A stretch of 64,000 bases of DNA from an uncultured Chlorobiaceae bacterium (GCA_903820085.1 CAIJGA010000018.1:1-64000); one strand, 5' to 3'; positions 38,201 through 48,608 are shown, counted from the stretch's first letter. The notes: generated by a model not told the origin, from the letters alone. Made by a program: numbers and translations.

Positions 38201-39785
38201 GGAATACCTGCTTCCGTTCATGGAATCAGCGGAAGGCATTATCCCGACCACCCTGAAAGTCGAAGGCAGAACACCGAATCCTGACATTTACCTGACCTCA
38301 CATCTGCGAAATACCACCATTAAAATAGCACCCACACAGGTATCCTACCTGCTCAACGGCGAAGTCTATGTGACCCCGAAAGCCATTGAACTTCGGGAGA
38401 TCACCGTCGGGGACAGCAGCAACGGAAGCGGTGTCATCAATGGAGTGGTTAAACTTGAAAAGCTGGAACCCACAGGGGTGGAACTCATGGGCAGATGGAA
38501 CAGACTCCTCTTGTTCAATAAAAAGGACAAAGAGGATGAAACCTCATTCGGTACCATTACCGGGACTACCCAAAACATCCTTGTTCACGGCACCTTCTCC
38601 GAGCCGATTGTCGAAGGGGAATTAAAGATTGATGCCGCAAATTTTTCACTGTACCGGTCTGGGGCCAATGAAAGCACAAAGTATATCGGTGTTGAAAAAT
38701 TTATTGAATTCATACCCCGCTACCCCTCGCAAAAAGTTGCTGATATCGAAAACAGGGCTAAACCGACAGAGTTTTATCATTCGCTGATCGATATCATGCA
38801 GATAAAAAACCTGAGGCTGAGCAGCACTGAACCGCTGAAGTATACCGTTATTTTTGACCGCCTCAGAGGCGAACAACTTGAATCATCCATCAACAACCTC
38901 TCTTTGATGGTCAACAAAACCAATCAGCAGTACCAGCTTTTCGGATCGGTCAACGTCATTGGCGGCAAATACAAGCTCTCCAACTCAAATTTCGATTTGC
39001 AGGATACAGGAAAAATCAGCTGGAACAGTGTTGACATCCGCAGCGGTGTCATGAATAATCTGTACGGAACCAAAACGATAAGCACCATAAACCAGCAGAG
39101 CAATGAACGCGATAATGTAAAACTGCTGCTTGCTATCGCCGGTACCCTTAATGAACCCCAGGTGACCATGGGCTATTACCTGAATGATCAGACGCAGCCC
39201 TATGCCACAGTCAACATGATCGGCGGACAGGCAAGTCTTATTGATCCTAATGCGGAACTGAACGTCATCTCCCTGCTGCTCTACAAACAGTGGTACGTCA
39301 GGCCGGGCAGCAACAGTCAGAACAGCAATATTGCTGTCTCAAACATGGGCTTTTCGGCTGGGACCGGTATGCTTTCATCGAGGATTTCAAGGGCCATTCA
39401 GAATATCGGCGGACTTGAAAGTTTCAATTTCAATGTTGGCATGGATAAACGTGGGGCTCTAAGCGGACTCGACCTTTTCTTTGCGCTCAGTGTTCCGGGT
39501 ACCGGAGGGAAAATGCGCTTTATCGGTACAGGAAGCGCTGCTAGCAACAGGGAATCATCTGCAGCGGATTATTACGGCACTTCACAGAAGATTGAGTACC
39601 GGGTAACACCGAAAGTATTCTTTGAAGCCTCGCGTTCATATGGACAGGGCGGGAGTACCACATCAACCACCAATTTGCAGAAACCCGCCGAAACCTGGGG
39701 CGTCAGCATCTCCTACAAGGAACGTTTCCAAACCTGGGACCAGTTCTGGAAACACCTTCTTCCTTCATCCGACAAGAAGAGATAA
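35247..39785 (+). CDS. tamB: TamB-like translocation and assembly module protein (DUF490)
   Basis: A very long (about 1512 residues) envelope protein with a single N-terminal membrane anchor ([21 protein letters not shown]), a repetitive beta-strand body rich in Leu/Ser/Gly, and the conserved C-terminal DUF490 domain ([41 protein letters not shown]). TamB-like proteins bridge inner and outer membranes and are implicated in outer-membrane protein insertion and phospholipid transport. The start is taken as GTG at 35247, overlapping the hldE-like stop by 14 bases; no better start lies downstream before the anchor. tamA/bamA is not adjacent. Confidence 0.88.
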   Translation: MERLKHFSLKLLAAGAAFLLLLTLTALIVLNSGVLDQFAQKRVTTLFNEKFFGRLELQELHLKFPNKVILINPRIYGPGEQKAALEARTISLRFNFLSLLQPDIRKLFVRRLTADQLSAKIIEQDNGRLNLELVFKSRDPDSTKAPFDHFFCKSLQVSNSCVSWSGNRNRPGSLQLDMKDLNLELSSFTAKKNYLQGTIEKLNLNIPQKHFSLQQVSGLFLFSETRSELLALKIAGNKSRAELSATLDHFNIFSRQPKKELALATSFFNVQELALHSEDLKLLYPSLVMPPGIYTLKGDAKGKRDNIELIGTLLKYNNSKVAVKGELLNLNSRDAFAYELTCDSSRIAGTFFDSFLKKESLLKEIAGKTGDIAFLGSAKGTLQAIKAEVSTRSLFGEVSLSGEASREDTEKLSCKGTFVLKGCKPHIFMKSKNAKSLLNASGSFEGKGSTREISQLVLEMKLADSFWQNQPVKEGSLMVTYGGQLMNTSLVLHNNRTSFNLDGEVDLKNSVARYHASGKMAALDISKALGSKEVTTDLNGGYSVQGSGFDPGMLNVAAIFELSPSSINGLQLKDRSNIAFEIVQSASSSRASIKSDFLDISAEGDYRFDELIALGNLTASALSREITTQNIWQASPPLTATAPGLLSRPFTVNYRISAKDISPLVLLFPIKGLALQGSAEGSAVYRNGQCSIGATINLSNLRSRDDFLLENLSMKADMVCSGNRVPKASATGQASSITIAGKKTGATIFSALYTPSRLEGAIDLAIPDPAEKWSAKFTATKSDSGYDLLFNHLTMKDPSGVWQAEENSHLVLGRKAARFNRFTITKGIQQAVFDGELSNAEAGSFQCTLTNVELNELKRFALDSSLDRFAGTINASLRVSGSPDSKSSLLKMSGAKVRYGEIMIGTLQVNALHDGRQLRFELHSTPPKPDRIAEKTAPSTPSMNTIDGSGTIPLAISYYPLNIRLEEQQSISATFRSDNLSAQFLEYLLPFMESAEGIIPTTLKVEGRTPNPDIYLTSHLRNTTIKIAPTQVSYLLNGEVYVTPKAIELREITVGDSSNGSGVINGVVKLEKLEPTGVELMGRWNRLLLFNKKDKEDETSFGTITGTTQNILVHGTFSEPIVEGELKIDAANFSLYRSGANESTKYIGVEKFIEFIPRYPSQKVADIENRAKPTEFYHSLIDIMQIKNLRLSSTEPLKYTVIFDRLRGEQLESSINNLSLMVNKTNQQYQLFGSVNVIGGKYKLSNSNFDLQDTGKISWNSVDIRSGVMNNLYGTKTISTINQQSNERDNVKLLLAIAGTLNEPQVTMGYYLNDQTQPYATVNMIGGQASLIDPNAELNVISLLLYKQWYVRPGSNSQNSNIAVSNMGFSAGTGMLSSRISRAIQNIGGLESFNFNVGMDKRGALSGLDLFFALSVPGTGGKMRFIGTGSAASNRESSAADYYGTSQKIEYRVTPKVFFEASRSYGQGGSTTSTTNLQKPAETWGVSISYKERFQTWDQFWKHLLPSSDKKR

Positions 39786-39847
39786 ATCCTTGCCTTTTTT
39801 GTAAATTGCCGCCGAACCATTCTGCAACAAACCCTGGGGGCAACGTC

Positions 39848-41083
39848 TTGAAAGGAAAAAATATCATCGTCGGCATTTGCGGTGGCATTGCAGCCTATAA
39901 AACACCGCAACTTGTGAGGCTTTTAAAAAAAAGAGGTGCAAATGTCAAGGTGGCACTTACAGAGGGAGGAGCCCGTTTTGTAAGTGAACTTTCGCTTGCC
40001 ACCGTTTCTGAGGAGCCGGTCTATGGCAAGATTTTTCCGCCGATGGGTACCGAAAAAATGGATTTTACCCGTCATATCTCTCTTGGAGAGTGGGCCGATG
40101 CCCTGGTGATTGCTCCGGCTACGGCCAATACACTGGCCCGGCTGAGTGCAGGCCTTTGTGACGACATGCTTTCCGCACTTTTCATTACGCTGCGACCCGA
40201 TAAACCGGTGCTTATTTTTCCGGCCATGGATGGCCAGATGTTTCTGTCTGCTTCGGTACAGAGAAACATAGCCACCCTTGCCGCCCAGAGATGCACCATC
40301 ATCACTCCTGAAAGCGGAGAGCTTGCTTCAGGTCTGTGCGGAGTTGGGCGTATGCCAGAGCCGGAAGCTATCCTTGCCGCTCTTGAAGAGCAGCTGCTCG
40401 GGACCAAAGCATCTTCTCCTCTGTCCGGAAAAAAGGTCATCATTACCGCAGGACCAACACGGGAAAAAATTGACGGTGTCCGTTTTATCTCCAACTACTC
40501 TTCGGGAAAAATGGGTTTTGCCATTGCCCGCGCAGCGGCAAAACGCGGGGCCATGGTCACGCTTATTGCCGGACCGGTTCACCTTCCGTCACCTCCCGGT
40601 GTGGAGCGCCTTGATGTTGAAAGTGCCGCAGAAATGTATGCTGCCTCCGAGGCTTTTTTCAAAAACTGCGACCTCTTTATTGGAGCGGCGGCCGTCTCTG
40701 ACTACCGGCCTGCGGAACCGTACAACGGGAAAATGAAAAAGGATGATGAGCAAATAGAGCTAACCCTGATAAAAAACCCTGATATTCTTGCCGGATTCGG
40801 TATGCAGAAAAGCCCTGACCAGCTTGCCATTGGTTTCGCACTTGAAACCCAGAGCGGCCTCGGCAATGCCCGAAACAAACTGGCAGTAAAAAATCTTGAC
40901 CTGATAGCGTTCAATTTTTTTGACCGTAAAACCTCCGGTTTTGATGTTGACACAAATATTCTTACCCTGATAGAGAGGGACGGAGAAACAACAGAACTCC
41001 CGCTACTGACTAAAGACGGGGCCGCAGAAAGGCTGCTTGATGCCATAGAACAACTTTGCCTGAAAAAAGCCGTCAAACCCTGA
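39848..41083 (+). CDS. coaBC: CoaBC: phosphopantothenoylcysteine synthetase/decarboxylase
   Basis: A bifunctional coenzyme A enzyme of 411 residues. The N-terminal CoaC part (flavodoxin fold) has VGICGGIAAYKTPQL, the catalytic His in RHISLGEWADALVIAPATAN, PAMDGQMF and the active-site Cys in GLCGVGRMPEPE. The C-terminal CoaB part carries GPTREKIDGVRFISNYSSGK and DLIAFNFFD. Start is TTG at 39848, preceded by GGGGGCAACGTC; the upstream TTG at 39806 is not supported. It begins an apparent operon with udg, dnaB and ptsI. Confidence 0.93.
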   Translation: MKGKNIIVGICGGIAAYKTPQLVRLLKKRGANVKVALTEGGARFVSELSLATVSEEPVYGKIFPPMGTEKMDFTRHISLGEWADALVIAPATANTLARLSAGLCDDMLSALFITLRPDKPVLIFPAMDGQMFLSASVQRNIATLAAQRCTIITPESGELASGLCGVGRMPEPEAILAALEEQLLGTKASSPLSGKKVIITAGPTREKIDGVRFISNYSSGKMGFAIARAAAKRGAMVTLIAGPVHLPSPPGVERLDVESAAEMYAASEAFFKNCDLFIGAAAVSDYRPAEPYNGKMKKDDEQIELTLIKNPDILAGFGMQKSPDQLAIGFALETQSGLGNARNKLAVKNLDLIAFNFFDRKTSGFDVDTNILTLIERDGETTELPLLTKDGAAERLLDAIEQLCLKKAVKP

Positions 41084-41100
41084 AAAAGAAGCATTATTTC

Positions 41101-41724
41101 ATGCAAAATATTTTATCAAGAGAAGATAGCGGTTCAACACCAAAGGAGCTCGCTCTGTTGCAGGAAACGGCAAAGGAGTGCAGAAAATGCACTCTTGCCG
41201 GAACAAGATTGAATTTTGTTTTTGGTGAAGGCAACCCTTCTGCTGGGCTTGCCGTTATCGGAGAGGCTCCGGGAGCGGAAGAAGATGCTTCAGGACGGCC
41301 TTTTGTCGGAAGGTCAGGTCAGCTTCTTGATAAAATCTTGCAGGCTGCCGGATTCGCTCGCCAGGAGGTCTATATTTGCAATATCCTGAAATGCCGTCCT
41401 CCCGGAAACCGCAATCCCCTTCAGGATGAAATCAAAAGCTGCATGCCGTGGCTTCTGGAACAGTTGCAGATTGTCAAGCCAAAGGTGATTTTGATTCTCG
41501 GCAAAGTCGCAGCCAACACAATTTTTGAAAACCAGCTTTCCCTGGGTTCCATGAGAGGCAAAGTGGCAAAGTGGAAAGAATATGATTGTTTTATTACCTA
41601 TCATCCGGCGGCACTGCTGCGTAACCCTAACTGGAAAAGGGGCTGCTGGGAGGATATTCAACTGATGATGCGCCATTATGACCAGCTTTGCGGCACCATA
41701 CATGCACCAATAAATGAGTACTGA
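41101..41724 (+). CDS. Family-4 uracil-DNA glycosylase (iron-sulfur)
   Basis: Removes uracil from DNA, starting base-excision repair. At 207 residues it has the family-4 motifs GEAPGAEEDASGRPFVGRSG and TYHPAALLRNP, and four Cys (CRKC near the N-terminus, NILKC and KSC further on) that bind a 4Fe-4S cluster. The ATG at 41101 was taken; an open frame from 41056 overlaps coaBC. dnaB starts three bases after its stop, so the two are co-transcribed. Confidence 0.92.
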   Translation: MQNILSREDSGSTPKELALLQETAKECRKCTLAGTRLNFVFGEGNPSAGLAVIGEAPGAEEDASGRPFVGRSGQLLDKILQAAGFARQEVYICNILKCRPPGNRNPLQDEIKSCMPWLLEQLQIVKPKVILILGKVAANTIFENQLSLGSMRGKVAKWKEYDCFITYHPAALLRNPNWKRGCWEDIQLMMRHYDQLCGTIHAPINEY

Positions 41725-41727
41725 ACG

Positions 41728-43251
41728 ATGATCAAGAAAGCACCTCTTGCCATAGATTTTAACAAGGATATTGATTTCAGTCAGGAGAGCCGCGTCCCTC
41801 CCTACTCAACTGAAATTGAGCAGGAAGTTCTCGCCTGCATTCTGCTTGAAGATGATCCTATTGAACAGGTTATCCAGATTTTTGGCGATAATGGCGAGGA
41901 GGTCTTTTATGAAAGGCGTCACCAGATCATTTTCAAGGCCATGATGCAGCTTTACCATAAGCGGCAGGCGATCGACATTATCACCGTCAGCGAAGAGCTG
42001 CTGAAAATGAGCGAGCTTGAACCGGTCGGCGGTCGGCACTATCTGGCAGAACTTTCAGGCAAGGTCATCAGCGCGGCCAATATTGAATATTATGCCCGTC
42101 TGGCAAAAGAGAAGTACCTTTACCGGCGGATGATCTCCATATCGGCCAAAATTTCAGGCGCGGCCTACAGCTCATCGATGGACATTTTCGATCTTGTCGA
42201 ACATGCTTCCCAGCAGTTTTTCAATATCTCACAGGCTGGCATCAAAAAGAAAGCGTCATTGATCAAGGAGCTGATCAAAAATGGCATCCATATGCTTGAG
42301 AGCCTCAGGGCATCACAATCATCAGTCACTGGCGTTGGATCGGGCTTTTCTGAACTTGATCAGCTTACGGCCGGATTTCAGCCTTCCGACATGATTATTA
42401 TTGCCGCAAGACCTTCCGCGGGCAAAACGGCGTTGGCGCTCGCTGTTGCCCGTAATGCTGCTGTGGATTTCGATACCCCTGTCCTTTTTTTCAGTCTTGA
42501 AATGGCGGAAGTGCAGTTGGCCATCAGGCTTATGTGCGCTGAAGCCTTTGTTGAGTCCCAGCTTGTCAGGACAGGCCGTATAACGCCTGAAATGATGGGC
42601 AGGATCATCAACAGCATGGACAAGCTCAATGAAGCGAAGCTCTTTATTGACGATACGGCCGGCATCTCCATTATGGAACTTGCCGCCAAAACCCGCCGGA
42701 TGAAGCAGGAACACAATATCGGCATGGTTGTAGTCGATTACCTGCAGTTGGTGACTCCGGTCAGGGATGGCAGAACAAACCGTGAACAGGAGATCGCCCA
42801 GATATCCCGCTCGCTCAAGGCTTTGGCCAAGGAGCTGAATATTCCCGTCATCGCCCTTGCACAGCTTAACCGCTCTGTAGAACAGCGTTCAGGCGACAGA
42901 AGACCTCAGCTCAGCGATCTGCGGGAGTCGGGTTCTATTGAACAGGACGCCGATGTGGTCATGTTTCTTTCCAGGCCGGAGATGTATGGCAAGCAGACCT
43001 TCGAAGATGGCTCATCAACGAAAGATGTGGTTGAAATTGTTATCGGAAAGCAGCGAAATGGTCCGATCGGAGATATCCGGTTGTTGTTCCTGAAAAATTA
43101 CGGCCGGTTTCAGTCAACAGCCAACAGCTATATTACCAGCGGTGAAGGGTCAACAGCTTCTCACGATCAGGAGCGATTCGCACCCTCGTTGCCTGAATCG
43201 GGCAAATCAAATGTTACCCAGTTTATCACTCATGACGAAGCACCTTTTTAA
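41728..43251 (+). CDS. dnaB: Replicative DNA helicase DnaB
   Basis: The hexameric fork helicase, 507 residues. The N-terminal DnaG-interacting domain starts at RVPPYSTEIEQEVLACILLE; the RecA-like motor has Walker A in AARPSAGKTALAL, Walker B in VVVDYLQLV and the RSLKALAKELNIPVIALAQLNR block (read here in two pieces: RSLKALAKELN and IPVIALAQLNR). No intein is present. The C-terminal tail of about 50 residues is Ser/Pro-rich and less conserved. It sits between udg and ptsI with 3- and 9-base gaps. Confidence 0.97.
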   Translation: MIKKAPLAIDFNKDIDFSQESRVPPYSTEIEQEVLACILLEDDPIEQVIQIFGDNGEEVFYERRHQIIFKAMMQLYHKRQAIDIITVSEELLKMSELEPVGGRHYLAELSGKVISAANIEYYARLAKEKYLYRRMISISAKISGAAYSSSMDIFDLVEHASQQFFNISQAGIKKKASLIKELIKNGIHMLESLRASQSSVTGVGSGFSELDQLTAGFQPSDMIIIAARPSAGKTALALAVARNAAVDFDTPVLFFSLEMAEVQLAIRLMCAEAFVESQLVRTGRITPEMMGRIINSMDKLNEAKLFIDDTAGISIMELAAKTRRMKQEHNIGMVVVDYLQLVTPVRDGRTNREQEIAQISRSLKALAKELNIPVIALAQLNRSVEQRSGDRRPQLSDLRESGSIEQDADVVMFLSRPEMYGKQTFEDGSSTKDVVEIVIGKQRNGPIGDIRLLFLKNYGRFQSTANSYITSGEGSTASHDQERFAPSLPESGKSNVTQFITHDEAPF

Positions 43252-43260
43252 GTCGCCATT

Positions 43261-45045
43261 ATGCAAGAAAAAAAAGAGATACTGAAAACCGGGTACGAAA
43301 CAGCAAAACCGGAAGCAGCCTTTAACAATACTGAAGATACCTATGCAGGGATTGGTGCATCAAAAGGAATTGCCATCGGAGAGTGCTATACCTTCGTCAA
43401 GGAGGAGAGCTATCATGAAATCAGGGAGCTGAACGACCAGAATATCAGTGAGGAGATTGAGAGATTTCTTTCTGCCTTGCACCGGTCGGAAAATGAGCTA
43501 AAGAAAATTGAGCAGGTCACCAAAAAAAAACTCGGCAAGGGTTATTCGAATCTGTTTGAGGCTCAGATCATGATACTGCACGACCCGGTGCTGATTAATG
43601 CCATTTCCGGACGCATAAAGGCAGAACGGAAACCCGCGCATCTCGTCATCGAGGAGGAGTTCGACAAGTATCTTGAAAAATTCAGGAACTCTGAGGAACT
43701 GATTTTTCGGGATAGGGCTGATGACCTGCGCGATATCAAGAACCGCATTATCAGAAACCTCCAGATCAGAAAACTGCACTCATGGATACCTGAAGGGGTT
43801 ATTGTTTCATCCAATAGCCTCTCTCCTGCCGATATCATTCTTTTAAGCCGCAGCAATGTCAAGGGTTTTATCACCGATTCCGGAGGAAAAACCTCTCATA
43901 TCTCCCTGATATGCCGGTCACTCAACATTCCGATCGTTGTCGGGCTCGGCAACCTTTCGCTGAAGGTATCGACTGGCATGCAGATCATCATTGACGGTAC
44001 GACCGGAACCGTTATTACCAATCCTGAAGAAAAGACCATTGAGCACTATCTGAAGAAAAAAGAGGTGGCACAAAAAAATGAAGATGACACCTCCCTGATG
44101 GCGGAGCTTCCGGCAACGACTCAATGCGGCGTCAGAATCACCTTTTATGCCAATATCGACTTCAAGGAAGAGCTGCACGACCTGATCTCAACCGGTGCAG
44201 AGGGAGTGGGACTGTTCAGAAGCGAAAATCTCTTCACCGAAGGTACAAAAGTGCCCAAGGAGTCGGAACAGTACAACTATTATCGGGAAATGGCTGAAGA
44301 GATTGCTCCTATGCCTCTCGATATTCGCCTGTTTGATATCGGGGGTGACAAACTGATTTACTCTCCGGTCAAGGAACCTAATCCAAACCTTGGATGGCGG
44401 GGTATCAGAATCCTCATTGATCTGCCGGAAATACTTGATGCCCAGCTCAGGGCTGCCATACGGGCCAATATCCATGGCAACATTGATATCCTCATTCCAA
44501 TGATCATCTCGGTAGATGAGATTCGTCAGGTGAGGGCCATCATCGACAAGCACTATGAGGAACTTTCAGGTGAGGCTGATTCGCAGGTTGAAAAACCGGG
44601 AATCGGAGCAATGATCGAGGTGCCGGCCGCGGTCGAACTCATTAACGAGATCACCAAGTGCGTTGATTTCATCAGTATCGGCACCAATGATCTTACCCAG
44701 TACACACTTGCTGTCGACAGGAACAATGTTATTGTGCAGGATCTCTTTGATAAATTTCATCCGGCAATAGTCCGCCAACTTTACAGAGTGATAACAACCG
44801 CCAACAAGAACCGGTGCGAGGCAATGATTTGCGGAGATATGGGTTCCGACGATCTTGCACTGCCGTTTCTGTTGGGATGCGGACTCAGAAAATTCAGTGT
44901 TGTCATCTCGGATATCCCGAAACTCAAGTCACTGGTATCACGCTACTCGCTGGCTGAAACTGAAGTGCTTGCCCGGGAGTGCATCACGCTTGAGACCGCT
45001 TCAGCAGTCAAAGCCTGCCTGGAACGATTCCAGGCAGGGCATTGA
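43261..45045 (+). CDS. ptsI: Phosphoenolpyruvate-protein phosphotransferase (PTS enzyme I)
   Basis: Takes phosphate from phosphoenolpyruvate and passes it to HPr. The 594-residue protein has a variable N-terminal extension of about 25 residues, the HPr-binding helical domain, the phospho-His in GGKTSHISLICRS (about His 213) and the TIM-barrel C-domain with ADGVGL-type segment (here AEGVGLFRSENLF), DIGGDKLIYSPV, GIGAMIEVPAAVELI and ISIGTNDLTQYTLAVDR; the active Cys is in MICGDMGSD. No ptsH or sugar EII genes are nearby, so a regulatory role rather than sugar import is likely. Confidence 0.93.
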   Translation: MQEKKEILKTGYETAKPEAAFNNTEDTYAGIGASKGIAIGECYTFVKEESYHEIRELNDQNISEEIERFLSALHRSENELKKIEQVTKKKLGKGYSNLFEAQIMILHDPVLINAISGRIKAERKPAHLVIEEEFDKYLEKFRNSEELIFRDRADDLRDIKNRIIRNLQIRKLHSWIPEGVIVSSNSLSPADIILLSRSNVKGFITDSGGKTSHISLICRSLNIPIVVGLGNLSLKVSTGMQIIIDGTTGTVITNPEEKTIEHYLKKKEVAQKNEDDTSLMAELPATTQCGVRITFYANIDFKEELHDLISTGAEGVGLFRSENLFTEGTKVPKESEQYNYYREMAEEIAPMPLDIRLFDIGGDKLIYSPVKEPNPNLGWRGIRILIDLPEILDAQLRAAIRANIHGNIDILIPMIISVDEIRQVRAIIDKHYEELSGEADSQVEKPGIGAMIEVPAAVELINEITKCVDFISIGTNDLTQYTLAVDRNNVIVQDLFDKFHPAIVRQLYRVITTANKNRCEAMICGDMGSDDLALPFLLGCGLRKFSVVISDIPKLKSLVSRYSLAETEVLARECITLETASAVKACLERFQAGH

Positions 45046-45069
45046 TACTTCGGAGAGAGAGGGGGACGA

Positions 45070-47187
45070 TCAGGGGCGATCATCCTTGATTATGGCACTC
45101 TTGTGTACAGCTTCAAGATATTCATCAATAAAGCGTTGCTGCTGTTGCTGTGCCGCCTGGAGCAGTTGCGGCGCAACCTTGGTTTTTTCAGCCTGCAAGT
45201 CAAAGCCTGCAGGAAGAATTTTCCTGTCGACCCGCACAAGGGCATATCCATCATTTGTTTTCACCGGCGAGGAAAGCTTGCCGGGAGCAAGACCGGACAT
45301 GGCTTCCACAAGGGGCTGGTCAACGCCGTAACCTGGAATAAAGCCATCGACCCACCGGATACTGTCGGCAGCTACAACCTTCAGACCTGGATGCGATGCG
45401 GCTATCTTTTCAAGCGTCACCCCAGGCACCTTGACCATGACGGCAAGCGTTTTCTCAAGAGAGGAGCTTTTTTTCTCCCGGACCAGTTCAGCCTTAATCC
45501 TTGCTTTCAGAGCCTGATCAAGCAGACGGTAACCGGTATCATTCTTGTCGGTCAGGCGCATAACATAAAACCCCCTGTCGGTCTCAATAACGTCTGAAAG
45601 ATCACCCTCCCCCGCCTTGAATGCAAATGCGGTCAACTTATCATAGTAGCCAATCTGCGGAATCGGCATATGTTTGATAAACTCACCGGTCTTGCTGACT
45701 TGCAGCTTTGAGGCGGCAGCGCTTTTGTCGAAACCACTCTCTTTTGCATTGATCTGAAACGCCGTGGCAAGGCGCCGTTGGCTGTCAACCGTTTCGGTTG
45801 AAGGCCTGATGTTCCGGACAATCTCGGAGCAAACCACCGCACGACTGTCAAAACCGGTCACTTTGATAATATGGAGACCAAACTGGGTCTGAACCGGCCC
45901 GACAAGAGAACCGGGGCGGGCATTGAAAACCGCTGCCGCAAATTGAGGCACCATGCGCTCCTTGCTGAACCATCCGATATCGCCTCCATTGGCGGAACTC
46001 ACAGGATCAGCAGAATATTTTTTTGCCAGTACATCAAACGGAATACCGGACTGAAGCTGCTTGAAAATAAACATGGAGAGCCCGCGTACTCTCTTGATAT
46101 CATCAGGGCTTGCAGGATTGAAGGTCATCAGGATATGGGAAGCCCGTGCCACAGGCTGGGATGAGGTCACCTGCTTGACCTTTATCAGCCGATATTCACC
46201 CTGATCTGCTATCGGCCCGACAATCTTTCCTGGCGTTAAATTTGAGGGCGTAAAAAAAGCATCCCCTGTTGCCACAGAAAAATCGGCACGGGTGTACGCT
46301 TTATTGATACCTGTTTGACGATCGCTCTGCACTTTAACATAGTCGCTGTCGTTGACCGTACTAGAAAACTCAGCGCGAATCGATTCAAGTTCAGTGCGTG
46401 CGGCAAGACTGTCTTTTGATGAGGGAATCAGGGGAAAAAAGACATAATCAGCTTTCCTTGAATTATCACTCTGTTTAAGGAGCTCCTTATGCTCATCGTA
46501 ATATTTTTTGATATCCTCATCCTTTACCGGAAAGTTGCTGTCAAGACCGGCAAAACTGAATGGGACAGGAATAAAAGAGGCGGAAAAACGGGTAAACACT
46601 CTGGTGACAAGATTGTCAAGCTCGCTTTCGGCAACATGATTGAGGGTCAGCAAAGCCCTGAGCAGCTTGTTCTCCTTGAGCTCCAGGCGAACATACTTTT
46701 CAAGCTGCAGCCATACCTCCTTTTCGCGAGGGTCACGACGAACACTCTCCAGCTTGGTGCGGTCAATGGCGCCGGTGGCAGGATTGGTGAAATACTGTCG
46801 AATAACCATCGGCGGGGCGGGGCTATTGAGTGCCTCAACCACCTCCTGATCCTGAAGGGTAATACCGAATTTATCAAACTGCTGGTCGAGCAGGGTTTGT
46901 TTAACCAAGGTCTCCCATGCCTGCTGCTGAAGCTTGAATTCGATTTCCGGCGTTACTTCAACTCCAGGCTTGCTTCTTCGGAAATTTTCAGTTATCGCCT
47001 TGGTAGCCTCTTCATACTGGGCTGAAGAGATAACCTTTCCGTTAACCGTACCGGCCTGATTTGTTTTTTTGCCGCTGTTTCCGGTTAAATTCATACCCCA
47101 TTCAAAGACAATCAGCGCAAGAAATGCGGCCAACAAGGTATAGAGTATAATGTGAGTCTTATCCCGCAAGCTGGACATTACAGCCAT
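45070..47187 (-). CDS. PpiD/SurA-like peptidyl-prolyl isomerase, membrane-anchored
   Basis: A 705-residue periplasmic foldase held by one N-terminal membrane helix (IILYTLLAAFLALIVFEWG). The N-terminal SurA-like helical domain precedes a parvulin/PPIC rotamase domain with ASHILMTFNP and GGDIGWFSKERMVPQF (about residues 345-430); a further PPIC-like half and a coiled C-terminus follow. It probably helps fold outer-membrane proteins. It is convergent with ptsI and is followed on the same strand upstream by nothing close; the Pcm gene ends 24 bases away at 47212. Confidence 0.88.
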   Translation of the reverse strand: MAVMSSLRDKTHIILYTLLAAFLALIVFEWGMNLTGNSGKKTNQAGTVNGKVISSAQYEEATKAITENFRRSKPGVEVTPEIEFKLQQQAWETLVKQTLLDQQFDKFGITLQDQEVVEALNSPAPPMVIRQYFTNPATGAIDRTKLESVRRDPREKEVWLQLEKYVRLELKENKLLRALLTLNHVAESELDNLVTRVFTRFSASFIPVPFSFAGLDSNFPVKDEDIKKYYDEHKELLKQSDNSRKADYVFFPLIPSSKDSLAARTELESIRAEFSSTVNDSDYVKVQSDRQTGINKAYTRADFSVATGDAFFTPSNLTPGKIVGPIADQGEYRLIKVKQVTSSQPVARASHILMTFNPASPDDIKRVRGLSMFIFKQLQSGIPFDVLAKKYSADPVSSANGGDIGWFSKERMVPQFAAAVFNARPGSLVGPVQTQFGLHIIKVTGFDSRAVVCSEIVRNIRPSTETVDSQRRLATAFQINAKESGFDKSAAASKLQVSKTGEFIKHMPIPQIGYYDKLTAFAFKAGEGDLSDVIETDRGFYVMRLTDKNDTGYRLLDQALKARIKAELVREKKSSSLEKTLAVMVKVPGVTLEKIAASHPGLKVVAADSIRWVDGFIPGYGVDQPLVEAMSGLAPGKLSSPVKTNDGYALVRVDRKILPAGFDLQAEKTKVAPQLLQAAQQQQQRFIDEYLEAVHKSAIIKDDRP

Positions 47188-47211
47188 AAATCATCCTTCA
47201 TTAAGATGTTG

Positions 47212-47874
47212 TTAAAAAACAGTGTCATCCCAGCCTTCCCGGCCGACCAGCGGCACAAACGTAAAGTACTGAAAGAGCTCTCTCTGGAAATCCTCACCCT
47301 CTCTCTGAATAACCGTCATCTGCTGAGAAGAATAATCGCCGATGGGGACGACCATACAGCCGTTTTGCGCAAGCTGGGTCATCAGTGACCTTGGCTCCTT
47401 CGGAGCTCCTGCCGTGATCACAATACCATCGAAAGGGGCCTCATTCATCCACCCCAGCGTTCCATCTCCATAACGGCAGGTTATGTTCAAACCAAGCCGG
47501 GAAAAGAGTTTCTCAGCCTTTTCATACAACTCGAAAATCCGTTCCACGGTAAAAACCGAATAGCCGAGCGCATCAAGAATTGCGGCCTGATAGCCTGATC
47601 CTGTACCGATTTCGAGCAGCTTTCCCGAAGGACAACGCTCAACAAGCAGAGCCGTCATAAAGGCCACCGTATAGGGCTGCGAGATTGTCTGCCCGTACCC
47701 GACAGGATAAGCTCCATCATCGTAGGCCAGGTCCACAGCCTTTTCATCAAAAAACAGATGGCGTGGAACCTCAAGAAAAGCGTCAAGAACCCGACGGTTA
47801 GTTATACCATAGAGTTTCAGCGTTTCAACCATCTCCCTGCGCTTGAGATCAAGAAGTTTTTCTGCCTCTTTCAT
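47212..47874 (-). CDS. pcm: Protein-L-isoaspartate O-methyltransferase
   Basis: Repairs isoaspartyl damage in proteins using S-adenosylmethionine. From the ATG at 47874 it is 220 residues, the usual size; a GTG at 47913 would add 13. Marks are VPRHLFFDEKAVDLAYDD, the substrate loop GYGQTISQPYTVAFM, the SAM motif LLEIGTGSGYQAAIL and ITAGAPKEP. It is upstream of the PpiD-like gene on the same strand, so both envelope/protein-quality genes may share a promoter, and is divergent from the DUF123 gene. Confidence 0.94.
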   Translation of the reverse strand: MKEAEKLLDLKRREMVETLKLYGITNRRVLDAFLEVPRHLFFDEKAVDLAYDDGAYPVGYGQTISQPYTVAFMTALLVERCPSGKLLEIGTGSGYQAAILDALGYSVFTVERIFELYEKAEKLFSRLGLNITCRYGDGTLGWMNEAPFDGIVITAGAPKEPRSLMTQLAQNGCMVVPIGDYSSQQMTVIQREGEDFQRELFQYFTFVPLVGREGWDDTVF

Positions 47875-47978
47875 CACAAAAAGCACAACCGTTGCATGTA
47901 TCTTTCCATCCACACCGTACGGACTTGTCTATTCCCGTATCAGAATGGCTAATATTGCATCAAAAACAACAAAAAACA

Positions 47979-48569
47979 ATGTCAAAAGAACAGTTTACCA
48001 TTTTTGGCACGAAATACCGAATGGGCTCGTATATCCTCCTGATCAGGGTATCCAGACCCTTTGAGCTTGTATTCGGCAAATTTCAGCAGGGCAAGCTGTT
48101 CACGATACCCGAAGGGGACTATCTCTATATCGGCTCTGCATTGGGCGGAGGGAAAAGAGGAGCTCCTCTTGGCAGGCGACTTCTTCGCCACGCATCTCGA
48201 TCCGGCAGCCAGACTCCCCATGCAATCCGGTCAGCAATGATAACGCTTTTCCAAACAGAGGACTTTATGGAAACAGGCCCCATTGAACCCTCAGGAAAAA
48301 AACTCCGATGGCATATTGATTATCTTCTGGAACATCAGGAAGCTGAAATCGACCATATCATCATCATTCGCAACCCGCTGAGACTGGAACAAAAACTCTC
48401 CGAGCTTCTTGAACCACTCCCTGAAACCGTTCCCATTGCCAGAGGCCTTGGTGCCCAGGATAGCCGGAACAGCACCCATCTCCTTCGGCTCACCAGCAGG
48501 ACAACAATTTTGGAAGTACTCAGAAATGCGATTCCTAGTATGACAGCCCCCTGCCCTCTCAAGTCCTGA
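47979..48569 (+). CDS. DUF123 (GIY-YIG-like) protein
   Basis: A 196-residue protein of the DUF123 family, a GIY-YIG-related fold found alone or fused to endonuclease III in some archaea and bacteria. Recognisable blocks are GSYILLIRVSRP, the GDYLYIGSALGGG segment, RRLLRHASRSG and WHIDYLLEH. The two aromatic GIY-YIG positions are replaced by SYI and YIG, and whether it cuts DNA is not known. Start at 47979 (MSKEQF) was chosen over an open frame that begins in the pcm promoter region. Confidence 0.75.
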   Translation: MSKEQFTIFGTKYRMGSYILLIRVSRPFELVFGKFQQGKLFTIPEGDYLYIGSALGGGKRGAPLGRRLLRHASRSGSQTPHAIRSAMITLFQTEDFMETGPIEPSGKKLRWHIDYLLEHQEAEIDHIIIIRNPLRLEQKLSELLEPLPETVPIARGLGAQDSRNSTHLLRLTSRTTILEVLRNAIPSMTAPCPLKS

Positions 48570-48608
48570 TACGTTCATTCCCCTGTATTTGCAGCCGGCT
48601 GAGGGTAC

